DNA from: an uncultured Chloroflexota bacterium
Lineage (GTDB): Bacteria > Chloroflexota > Anaerolineae > Aggregatilineales > Phototrophicaceae
Length of the DNA stretch: 5,308 nucleotides
NCBI GenBank assembly: GCA_937870805.1
Contig: CALMZT010000054.1
Location: forward strand, 1-5,308
Direction: 5' to 3'
This document shows, piece after piece, positions 1 to 5,308 of the stretch. The number at the start of each line of letters is the position of its first letter. Within the stretch, counting starts at the first letter, position 1. The position numbers and the translations under genes were made by a program. The notes under the pieces are model-generated. The model did no database searches, was not told the origin of the DNA, and saw only the letters and a list, made by a program, of their open reading frames with translations.

Positions 1-24
1 GCGCAGAGCCTATGTCCTTTTTAA

Positions 25-84
25 AGTTCACAGTTGGCAGTAAATGTCTCTTTCTTCTTCAATGACAACTGACAACTACCAACT
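25..84 (-). repeat. Heptad-phased imperfect inverted repeat (large hairpin) after the PIG-L gene
   Basis: Positions 25-41 and 68-84 are inverted copies. Read as minus-strand RNA, 15 of 17 positions pair (13 Watson-Crick, 2 G-U). After a 3-base bulge (42-44) a further 4 bp form (45-48 with 64-67), closing a 15-base purine-rich loop (in minus RNA) at 49-63. The whole block can be cut into 7-base units from base 25 to 87: AGTTCAC and AGTTGGC on the left, AACTGAC, AACTACC and AACTAAC on the right. It begins 8 bases after the PIG-L stop codon, so it may act as a 3' end stabiliser or a weak terminator. No proper U-tract follows, only a short TTTAAAAA stretch. The rest of bases 1-92 shows nothing else that I can name. 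Confidence 0.6.
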
Positions 85-92
85 AACCGCTT

Positions 93-809
93 TCATGCCA
101 GGTTAATGACGTGGAAGCGTTCGATAAAGCGCGGTGCATCTTCCGGTGATTGCTCGTCAAGCATCCGTTCAGCGACGCGCTGTGCCATACCGTCCATATC
201 GGCAATCTGGCTTTTGTGTTCGCGCAGGGCATTGATCTTGGTACTGACATAGTTTGTGACATCGACCACTTTGGTGATCGTGTTCGTACCCGACAAATAC
301 ACCTGCTTGACCTTATGTACGTCCAGCCCTTCATCGCGTTCCAGTTCGGGGAAGTTCAGGCGGTCACGTGCCGTCGGATAAACCGCATCTAACACGGCTT
401 CACCAATCGCCCGGTGATCCGGGTGATTAATTGAGCGCGATTGGGACCAGAACACGGTTGGGTCGCACGTCACCACCACGTCTGGTTGCTTCATGCGCAA
501 CAAACGCACAATGTCACGGCGCAGCGCCAGATTCGGTTGCAGTTCGCCATCGGGGTAGCGCAAGAAAATCACTTCTTTTACACCTAACACGGCAGCGGCA
601 TTGCATTCTTCCTGCTCACGTATCTGTACCAGACGCTCGGAGGTCATCTCAGAGTCAGCGCTGCCCTTGTCGCCGCTGGTCGCCAGCACGAAGCTGATCT
701 CTGCGCCTTCTGCTGCCCAGCGCGCAAAGGTTGCACCGCTGAAGAATTCAGGATCATCGGGATGGGCGAAAATGCCCATCACTCGTTTCACACTCGGACT
801 GTCGGACAT
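93..809 (-). CDS. PIG-L (LmbE-like) family zinc-dependent deacetylase
   Basis: This 238-residue cytoplasmic protein is a probable hydrolase removing an N-acetyl group from an amino-sugar-type substrate. The actual substrate cannot be told from sequence. The family signature AHPDD is at residues 15-19: by analogy with MshB/BshB-type enzymes, H16 and D19 bind zinc and D18 is the catalytic base. The third zinc ligand is expected in the HPDH motif at 129-132 (H132). The conserved segment TSGDKGS is at 44-50, and the helix with the R/E pair followed by a small-residue LG turn is at about 60-77. No signal peptide or membrane segment is seen, and length is normal for the family. The ATG is preferred because the next Met (residue 11) would cut into the first beta strand before AHPDD. 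A GAGGAG Shine-Dalgarno lies 12 bases upstream, inside the end of the PSP1 gene, so the gene is probably co-transcribed and translationally coupled with it. Mycothiol, bacillithiol or GlcNAc-PI type substrates are possible but none is supported here. Family assignment is secure; function is not. Confidence 0.93.
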   Translation of the reverse strand: MSDSPSVKRVMGIFAHPDDPEFFSGATFARWAAEGAEISFVLATSGDKGSADSEMTSERLVQIREQEECNAAAVLGVKEVIFLRYPDGELQPNLALRRDIVRLLRMKQPDVVVTCDPTVFWSQSRSINHPDHRAIGEAVLDAVYPTARDRLNFPELERDEGLDVHKVKQVYLSGTNTITKVVDVTNYVSTKINALREHKSQIADMDGMAQRVAERMLDEQSPEDAPRFIERFHVINLA

Positions 810-818
810 AAATACTGT

Positions 819-1763
819 TTACTCCTCGGAGTCGGATGGATTGGATGCTTGTTTGCCCGGTTTTGCGCCGCAATCGCAGGGACCGTCACCATGTACAGTG
901 CAGGGTTCTTTCGCCTTTTTCGCCAGCGCTTCTAATTCGTCTAATGGTACAAGGTCTGCGCGCTCGACAAGGCGGCGTCCTTCTTCTTCGATGTACACCG
1001 TCACCGCATCTTGCAGCGGGTGTACATCAATCACTCTGCCTTCGCCAAATGGTGTGCCGACGCGCTTGTTTTTCTTGGGCAATTTCTGCCGCGCTTCGAC
1101 GTACTGTTCGTATTCGTACACTAGACAGCAGCGCAGCCGTCCGCACATGCCTGTGATCTCTGAAGGGTTTAACGAGATGCCTTGCGACTTTGCCATTTTG
1201 ATCGAAATCGGGCTGAAGTCGGTGAGGAATGTGCTGCAACAGCGTAGTTCACCACACGCGCCGTAGCCGCCAAGCAGTTTGGCAACATCGCGCGGACCGA
1301 TCTGGCGCAGCTCGACCTGTGTCGGTTGCAGCGCCCGGTTCATATCATTTTGCAGGCGGTTGATGTTGGGCTTTTCGTCGGCTGAGTACATGATGGTGAG
1401 CAGTGTGCCGTCGTAGTTATACTGCGCGGCGATGAATTTCACTCTGCCAAAGCCGTGCATGTGTGATGCTTTGTCCTGACACATTGCCAACACTTCGGCT
1501 TGCTTGCCTTCCCACGACTGTTTCAAGACTAAATCGCGCGGCGTTGCCGGACGCAGGATGGACTTGTAATCGCGTGCGCCTTCTTCGGCGGCAGCAAACG
1601 CCATGACCTGCCCCATTTGACGCCCGCGTACCGTTTCGACAATCACAAAATCGCTGACTTGTAATTCGGGATAGGCGCTGTAATCGAAGTGATACAGCTT
1701 GCCTACTTTACTAAAACGCACCCCAGCGACCATGCGCTGCTGCGTTGTATCGTTCAATGTCAT
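819..1763 (-). CDS. PSP1 C-terminal domain protein, YaaT/RicT-like
   Basis: The 314-residue protein matches the YaaT/RicT family. In Bacillus subtilis, RicT works with RicA and RicF in an iron-sulfur complex that helps RNase Y mature mRNAs. That role is known for the relative and only inferred here. The N-terminal and PSP1 region covers about residues 11-150, including VETVRGRQMGQV at 42-53. Two cysteine clusters typical of the family follow: GACGELRCC (168-176; C170, C175, C176) and GMCGRLRCCLVYE (205-217; C207, C212, C213). After a basic stretch (PKKNKR, 229-234) comes a beta-rich segment, then an acidic and lysine-rich tail with an unusual C288-x2-H291-x4-C296-x-C298 group. There is no signal peptide. 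The ATG at 1763 is supported by AAAGGT eight bases upstream; Met11 is a less likely start. It has its own promoter, with a perfect TATAAT, and is followed after 9 bases by the PIG-L gene. No holB-like gene, the Bacillus neighbour of yaaT, is in this window. Confidence 0.92.
   Translation of the reverse strand: MTLNDTTQQRMVAGVRFSKVGKLYHFDYSAYPELQVSDFVIVETVRGRQMGQVMAFAAAEEGARDYKSILRPATPRDLVLKQSWEGKQAEVLAMCQDKASHMHGFGRVKFIAAQYNYDGTLLTIMYSADEKPNINRLQNDMNRALQPTQVELRQIGPRDVAKLLGGYGACGELRCCSTFLTDFSPISIKMAKSQGISLNPSEITGMCGRLRCCLVYEYEQYVEARQKLPKKNKRVGTPFGEGRVIDVHPLQDAVTVYIEEEGRRLVERADLVPLDELEALAKKAKEPCTVHGDGPCDCGAKPGKQASNPSDSEE
822..827 (-). promoter_or_regulatory. Ribosome binding site of the PIG-L gene, inside the end of PSP1
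   Basis: GAGGAG forms the last two Glu codons of the PSP1 gene, directly before its TAA stop, and lies 12 bases upstream of the PIG-L ATG. The spacing is slightly long, but no better site exists. The arrangement suggests that ribosomes finishing PSP1 help to start PIG-L. Confidence 0.6.
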
Positions 1764-1771
1764 TTATAAAT

Positions 1772-1777
1772 ACCTTT
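1772..1777 (-). promoter_or_regulatory. Ribosome binding site of the PSP1 gene
   Basis: AAAGGT lies 8 bases before the ATG at 1763. It decides for that start over the in-frame Met at residue 11, which has no comparable site. Confidence 0.55.
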
Positions 1778-1823
1778 GGTAACTTCCGAACTGCACTAAA
1801 CTTACAATGGGTCGATATCTCCG

Positions 1824-1850
1824 ATTATACAACACGCTCTCAGCAATCAA
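1824..1850 (-). promoter_or_regulatory. Sigma-70-type promoter for the PSP1/PIG-L operon
   Basis: On the minus strand a perfect -10 box TATAAT occupies 1829-1824. The -35 candidate TTGATT (1850-1845) matches TTGACA at 4 of 6 positions but with a short 15-base spacer; shifting two bases upstream gives 17 bases and a poorer hexamer. Transcription would start near 1817, leaving a 5' leader of roughly 55 bases before the PSP1 ATG. The -35 lies in the T-tract end of the preceding terminator. Confidence 0.55.
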
Positions 1851-1881
1851 AAAATTAGGGACATAGTACGCTATGCCCCTA
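1849..1881 (-). terminator. Intrinsic terminator of the synthetase-GNAT gene
   Basis: The stem arms are 1871-1881 and 1856-1866: eleven base pairs including one G-U pair, with a 4-base loop (1867-1870). In the minus-strand RNA the stem is followed by AATTTTTT (1849-1856). It starts 23 bases after the TGA stop of the 906-residue fusion gene. Stem, loop and U-run all fit a Rho-independent terminator. Confidence 0.85.
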
Positions 1882-1904
1882 GAACATATGTTTGTAAACC
1901 ACGA

Positions 1905-4625
1905 TCACAGATCAAGTACCAGATTCATACGCTCACCGCCGGGCTGCGGCTCGATGCGGAAGCCAAACTTTTTAGCAAAATCGAGCATAACGGTGTTATC
2001 TGCCAGCACCTCACCAATTAACCGTTTGACGCCTTCCTGCCGCGCGACTTCTACCATATGCTTGAACAACTCAGTGCCGATGCCTGTGCGTTGATATTGA
2101 TCGCTGACCAGCAGTATGAATTCAGCATCGTTGGAGTTGAGAAATTTACCGATGTGCCCAGCAGCAATCACCTCATCCTGATTATTCTTATTCATCATGA
2201 CCACAAACCATAACTCACGGTCATAGTCGATAAAGCAAATACGCGCTAAACGTTCGTGCGCCACACGCTGCGTCAGCGTCATTGGGAAGAAGTAGCGCTG
2301 GTACACGGTGCGATCAGACAGCGTTTCATGAAACTTGATCATCAGCGGCTCGTCTTCAGGCTTGATGGGGCGAATGGTGATCGGCGTGCCATCACGCAGT
2401 TCTGCCTTTTTGATGTACTGTATCGGATAGGGGCGAATTGCCAGCGGCGGTATCTGCTCCTCAGTCGTATTTTTATCGAACAACACCACGCGCGCATCTA
2501 ACGCCAACAAACGATCTGCTGACGCCAGCAGGGGGTTGATATCGATCTCTTTAATCCAGCGATTCTCAACGACCAATTGACTGAAACGCACCAGTAGATG
2601 TTCCAGCGCGTTCATATCGACGGATTTGCGCCCACGTATACCCTTCAGTGCCGTATAGATTTTGGTGTGTTCCATCATGCGCCGCGCAAGGGTCGTCGTC
2701 AGCGGCGGTAGTGCCAGCGCGCGATCTTTGAACACTTCCACGAGAATACCGCCCATGCCGAACAGCACCACAGGACCGAACTGTGGGTCGAGGCTGCTGC
2801 CGATGATGATTTCATAGCCGTCGAGTTTCGCCATCGGCTGCACAGTCACGCCGTCGAAATGTCCTTCACCCGCATGTTTCTTCACGCCCTCCTGAATGCG
2901 TTGAAAAGCCCCGCGCACATCGTCAGCGCTGCGTAGGTTCAACTGCACACCTTCAACATCCGTTTTGTGTGTGATGGTGAACGAATGCAATTTGAGCACG
3001 ATGGGATAACCCATACTTTCGGCGGCTTTCACAGCATCCTCTACAGTGGTTGCAATCTCAGTCGGCACAGTTGGAATGCCATATGCCGCCAATAGCTGCT
3101 TAGACTCCGCTTCAGTGAGCAGTACGCGCCCGGCATCGCGCGCAGCATCGATAATCCGTGCGGCGGCAGCGCTGTCCGGCGCACCAACGTCAGAGGCGGT
3201 AGTCAGCGCGGGAGTCTCGTACAGTCCGCGTAGATTGTAGCTGTACTGCCACATGTAGTTAAACACGCGCGTTGCTGTATCGGGATAGGAAAATGTCGGA
3301 ATATTGGAGCGATTCAGAATTGCCGTCCCCGCCGCTACCGCCGGACCACCCATCCAACTGGCGATGACAGGTTTTCCAAGGCTCTGCCCGTAGGGTTTCA
3401 ATTGTTCAGCGGTTTGCGTCGGGTCAGTCATCGCTTGTGGCGTGAGAATCACCAGTAAGCCATCGCTGTTCGGGTCTTTCGCTGCTACTTCCAACGCTTT
3501 GGCGTAGCGTTCGGGTTCGGCGTCGCCGAGGATGTCTATTGGGTTATTGTGGCTCCATGCTGCTGGCAGGAAGCTATTGAGTTCTTCAATCGTCTCTTGA
3601 GTGATCTCTGCCAACTCGCCGCCGCCTGTAATCAGCGCATCGGTTGCCAGCACGCCGGGACCACCCGCATTCGTGACCATCGTCAAACGCGGACCTTTGG
3701 GTGTCGGCTGCTTGGCAAGCACTTCCGACATATAGAACAGGTCGGCGATGCGATCAATGCGCAGCACACCACAGCGCCGGAACGCCGCATCTAACACCTC
3801 ATCACTGCCTGTTAATGAGCCTGTGTGTGAGGCGGCGGCGTGGGCGGCGGCTTCGGTGCGTCCCGCTTTAATGACGATGATCGGTTTGCTCAAGGCGACT
3901 TCGCGCGCGGCGGAAAGGAACATGCGCGCGTTGCCCACCGATTCCATGTAGATGACGATGCTCTGCGTGTTCGGGTCATCGCCCAGATAGTAGATCAAAT
4001 CACCCCAGCCCACGTCCAGCATGGAGCCAATGGAGACGAAGGCACTGAAGCCGACGTTTTCCTCAAAGCTCCAGTCGAGCACTGAAGTACATAACGCTCC
4101 ACTCTGGCTGATGAAGGCGACGTTGCCGGGGCGTGCCATCGCGCCTGCAAACGTGGCATTCAAATTGGACAGCGGCGACATCACGCCCAGGCAGTTCGGT
4201 CCAATAATCCGCATGTTGCCTTTGCGGGCTTCAATCAGCACCTGTCGTTCCAATTCCGCGCCAGCGGGACCCGTTTCCTTGAAGCCTGCCGAAATGATAA
4301 TCGCGCCGCGCGCCCCTTTTTCGACACATTCCCTCACAACACCCGGCACTGTCGGCGCAGGGGTGACGATCACCGCGAGGTCAATCGACTCAGGGATGTC
4401 TTTTACTGAAGGATACGATTTGATGCCAAGCACATTCGGGCGTTTAGGGTTCACTGGATAAATCGTGCCGCCGAAAGGGTTACTCATCAAATTCCACAAA
4501 ATCGTGCGCCCAACGCTGCCAACTTTTTCGGTAGCGCCGACGACAGCAACGACTTTAGGAGCGAAAATCGCATTGAGAGCACGCCAGTCTTCACGGGATG
4601 AAACGGGGAGTGTTTGCTGCATCAT
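1905..4625 (-). CDS. ADP-forming acyl-CoA (acetate-CoA) synthetase fused to GNAT acetyltransferase, Pat-like
   Basis: This 906-residue cytoplasmic fusion has the architecture of bifunctional acetate-CoA ligase/GNAT proteins and of Salmonella Pat / E. coli PatZ. Domains, numbered from the ATG at 4625: CoA-binding Rossmann domain about 17-130 (VVGATEKVGSVG, 28-39); succinyl-CoA-ligase-like domains about 140-460 (GPNCLG 142-147, SQSGAL 173-178, SHTGSL 266-271); ATP-grasp domain about 500-725 (THKTDVEGV 552-560, EIDINPLLA 693-701); GNAT domain about 746-906, with the acetyl-CoA loop QRTGIG at 845-850. H267 is the expected phospho-histidine of the ligase and H553 the second histidine that relays phosphate in ADP-forming acetyl-CoA synthetases. 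Both are present, so the ligase may be active: acyl-CoA + ADP + Pi to acid + CoA + ATP, or the reverse. The GNAT part could acetylate lysines on proteins such as acyl-CoA synthetases. There is no cyclic-nucleotide domain. A GTG at 4649 in frame has no ribosome site, whereas AGGTGAGG precedes the ATG pair at 4625/4622; either ATG is possible. An intrinsic terminator follows the gene. The substrate acyl group is unknown. Confidence 0.93.
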   Translation of the reverse strand: MMQQTLPVSSREDWRALNAIFAPKVVAVVGATEKVGSVGRTILWNLMSNPFGGTIYPVNPKRPNVLGIKSYPSVKDIPESIDLAVIVTPAPTVPGVVRECVEKGARGAIIISAGFKETGPAGAELERQVLIEARKGNMRIIGPNCLGVMSPLSNLNATFAGAMARPGNVAFISQSGALCTSVLDWSFEENVGFSAFVSIGSMLDVGWGDLIYYLGDDPNTQSIVIYMESVGNARMFLSAAREVALSKPIIVIKAGRTEAAAHAAASHTGSLTGSDEVLDAAFRRCGVLRIDRIADLFYMSEVLAKQPTPKGPRLTMVTNAGGPGVLATDALITGGGELAEITQETIEELNSFLPAAWSHNNPIDILGDAEPERYAKALEVAAKDPNSDGLLVILTPQAMTDPTQTAEQLKPYGQSLGKPVIASWMGGPAVAAGTAILNRSNIPTFSYPDTATRVFNYMWQYSYNLRGLYETPALTTASDVGAPDSAAAARIIDAARDAGRVLLTEAESKQLLAAYGIPTVPTEIATTVEDAVKAAESMGYPIVLKLHSFTITHKTDVEGVQLNLRSADDVRGAFQRIQEGVKKHAGEGHFDGVTVQPMAKLDGYEIIIGSSLDPQFGPVVLFGMGGILVEVFKDRALALPPLTTTLARRMMEHTKIYTALKGIRGRKSVDMNALEHLLVRFSQLVVENRWIKEIDINPLLASADRLLALDARVVLFDKNTTEEQIPPLAIRPYPIQYIKKAELRDGTPITIRPIKPEDEPLMIKFHETLSDRTVYQRYFFPMTLTQRVAHERLARICFIDYDRELWFVVMMNKNNQDEVIAAGHIGKFLNSNDAEFILLVSDQYQRTGIGTELFKHMVEVARQEGVKRLIGEVLADNTVMLDFAKKFGFRIEPQPGGERMNLVLDL

Positions 4626-4630
4626 TAAAA

Positions 4631-4638
4631 CCTCACCT
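4631..4638 (-). promoter_or_regulatory. Ribosome binding site deciding the synthetase-GNAT start
   Basis: AGGTGAGG ends 5 bases before the ATG at 4625 and 8 bases before the next ATG at 4622. This favours one of these two over the in-frame GTG at 4649, which lies upstream of the site and has no purine-rich stretch before it. Confidence 0.65.
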
Positions 4639-4664
4639 GGGAAATACACGCTGAAACAAATTCA

Positions 4665-4694
4665 ATCATAGCCCAAAACTGAAGCGGCTGGCGA
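4665..4694 (-). promoter_or_regulatory. Weak promoter candidate for the synthetase-GNAT gene
   Basis: On the minus strand TATGAT (4670-4665) matches the -10 consensus at 5 of 6 positions. The best -35 at suitable distance is TCGCCA (4694-4689), 4 of 6 to TTGACA, with an 18-base spacer. Transcription would begin near 4658, about 33 bases before the ATG. The gene may instead, or also, be read through from the MaoC gene, after which I see no strong terminator. Confidence 0.33.
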
Positions 4695-4760
4695 ACCCAA
4701 ATGATGGAATTGTGACAGAGTTAATGGGGAAATAGTGATGAAACGCCCGCTAATCATGGG

Positions 4761-4790
4761 CATCCATCTCATCAAAACAGATGAGGGATG
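4761..4790. repeat. Bulged 11-bp hairpin between MaoC and synthetase genes
   Basis: CATCC (4761-4765) pairs with GGATG (4786-4790), and CTCATC (4768-4773) with GATGAG (4780-4785). This leaves a 2-base bulge (4766-4767) and a 6-base loop (4774-4779). It lies about 20 bases after the MaoC stop. No U-run follows on either strand, so it is not a canonical terminator. It may be a weak 3' structure for MaoC mRNA or an old repeat: its GATGAG/GGATG words resemble the repeat at the right window edge. Confidence 0.5.
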
Positions 4791-4795
4791 AAAAT

Positions 4796-4806
4796 GTTCT
4801 GAGAAC
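4796..4806. other. Perfect 11-base palindrome, operator-like
   Basis: GTTCT-G-AGAAC is a perfect inverted repeat around one central base, 5 bases after the MaoC stop codon. The single-base spacer makes an RNA hairpin unlikely, so if functional it would be a DNA-binding site. Its place at a gene's 3' end and about 170 bases upstream of the synthetase start makes regulation uncertain. Confidence 0.25.
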
Positions 4807-4811
4807 GGTTG

Positions 4812-5270
4812 TTAGTGCAGCTTCGGACGCTTCAGGAACAAGACAGAGCGTGTCACTTCAATGCAGACGACGCCGTTCTGATTGCGTCCAATATGCTTCA
4901 GCTTGATGATGCCGCGATCAGGCTTGGATTTGCTATCGCGTTTTTCGAGGACTTGGGTTTCCACATACAACGTGTCGCCGTGAAACATCGGATGTGGGTG
5001 CAGCACATTTTCATAGCCGAGATTGGCGACAATCGTTCCAGCCGTGAGATCACCAACAGTGATACCGACGACAACGCCCATCGTGAAAATACCGTTGACA
5101 ATCCGTTTGCCGTATTCAGTTTTGCTGGCAAAGTCTTCGTTGATATGCAGCGGCTGTGTGTTCATCGTCAGGCTGCTGAACAGCACATTATCGGCTTCCG
5201 TCAGCGTGCGTCCCAGTTCATGACGAATCACCATGCCAACATCTAAATCTTCAAAATATTTTCCGATCAT
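4812..5270 (-). CDS. MaoC family dehydratase / hydratase-like protein
   Basis: The 152-residue protein is a single hot-dog fold domain of the MaoC type, which usually adds water to, or removes it from, enoyl-CoA/3-hydroxyacyl-CoA substrates as a dimer in the cytoplasm. The start KYFEDLDVG (4-12), LGRTLTEADN (19-28), the hydratase motif region TMNTQPLHIN (35-44) and the later FHGDTLYVE (97-105, close to the GDTL signature) support the family. H42 is the expected catalytic histidine. The usual motif is D-x-N-P-x-H; here the Asp position is N37 and the Asn position is Q39, so activity or substrate may differ from classical R-hydratases. The ATG at 5270 is chosen because it sits at the family's normal N-terminus. 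An in-frame TTG at 5279 would add three residues. Neither has a clear Shine-Dalgarno, and the frame stays open to the window edge without a standard ATG or GTG. The synthetase gene lies 186 bases downstream on the same strand, a plausible acyl-CoA pathway partner. Confidence 0.88.
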   Translation of the reverse strand: MIGKYFEDLDVGMVIRHELGRTLTEADNVLFSSLTMNTQPLHINEDFASKTEYGKRIVNGIFTMGVVVGITVGDLTAGTIVANLGYENVLHPHPMFHGDTLYVETQVLEKRDSKSKPDRGIIKLKHIGRNQNGVVCIEVTRSVLFLKRPKLH

Positions 5271-5280
5271 AGGTTTCAAG

Positions 5281-5308
5281 GGATGGATAATGAGAAATGG
5301 GTAATGAG
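5281..5308. repeat. 14-base tandem repeat of 7-base units, cut by the window edge
   Basis: Two 14-base units, GGATGGATAATGAG (5281-5294) and AAATGGGTAATGAG (5295-5308), share TAATGAG exactly and ATGG in the first half. Each unit splits into two 7-base words. The repeat reaches the last base of the window and probably continues. It lies immediately upstream of the MaoC start and shows no Shine-Dalgarno in the sense of that gene. Confidence 0.55.

Noticed and set aside
25..87. CRISPR array or short tandem array
   Set aside because: Units are 7 bases, degenerate and contiguous without spacers, and the two halves are inverted, so this is not a CRISPR.
601..1266. A 221-codon open frame on the plus strand
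   Set aside because: It lies opposite the PIG-L and PSP1 genes, both of which have clear family motifs. Its translation is Ser/Arg/Thr-rich with no recognisable domain, typical of an antisense shadow.
4021..4461. A 146-codon plus-strand open frame opposite the synthetase gene
   Set aside because: It is antisense to the CoA-binding and ligase domains, has no recognisable motif and no independent sign of being expressed.
4626..4649. GTG start at 4649, adding eight residues to the synthetase
   Set aside because: No Shine-Dalgarno precedes the GTG, whereas a good one sits between it and the ATG pair at 4625/4622. The extra residues resemble translated leader.
4796..4806. LexA/SOS box reading of the GTTCTGAGAAC palindrome
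   Set aside because: Known Gram-positive-type boxes have GAAC on the left and GTTC on the right with four bases between. Here the half-sites are in the opposite order with different spacing.
4741..4811. Intrinsic terminator for the MaoC gene
   Set aside because: Hairpins are present but no run of T follows on the minus strand, so I list only the structure.
4812..5246. Open frames on both strands within the MaoC gene (145 codons on plus, 77 on minus)
   Set aside because: The minus-strand MaoC frame explains the stretch with a full conserved domain; the others are shadows.

Overview
The window carries four protein-coding genes, all on the minus strand. In transcription order (right to left) they are a short MaoC-type acyl-CoA hydratase/dehydratase-like protein, a large ADP-forming acyl-CoA synthetase fused to a GNAT acetyltransferase, a PSP1-domain protein of the YaaT/RicT type, and a PIG-L (LmbE-like) zinc deacetylase. 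I see no RNA gene, CRISPR array, transposase or phage gene. The plus strand holds only shadow reading frames.

The gene set, the moderate base composition and the degenerate repeats of 7-base period at both ends suggest an environmental bacterium. Chloroflexota (Anaerolineae-like) is my best guess, but it is inferred from general resemblance and not from any marker gene. A PSP1/YaaT protein with two conserved cysteine clusters fits Gram-positive, Chloroflexota and related lineages.

Layout. Bases 1-92 are non-coding and hold a long imperfect hairpin built of 7-base units, just downstream of the PIG-L stop. Bases 93-1763 are a two-gene operon, PSP1 then PIG-L, with 9 bases between them. The PIG-L Shine-Dalgarno sequence lies inside the last codons of PSP1. 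Bases 1764-1904 contain a convincing intrinsic terminator for the synthetase gene, with the PSP1 promoter directly behind it. Bases 1905-4625 are the synthetase-acetyltransferase. Bases 4626-4811 are non-coding, with a weak promoter candidate, an 11-bp bulged hairpin and a perfect GTTCT/AGAAC palindrome. Bases 4812-5270 are the MaoC gene. Its upstream region runs into a second 7/14-base tandem repeat that reaches the window edge.

Functionally, the right half looks like acyl-CoA metabolism: a hydratase-like enzyme, then an enzyme that could make or break acyl-CoA with ADP/ATP and may also acetylate proteins. The left half pairs a probable RNA-maturation cofactor (PSP1/RicT family) with a deacetylase of unknown substrate. 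No clearly new system is evident. The most interesting points are the retained phospho-histidines in the synthetase fusion, an extra Cys/His tail on the PSP1 protein, the heptad-phased hairpin, and the overlap of terminator and promoter.
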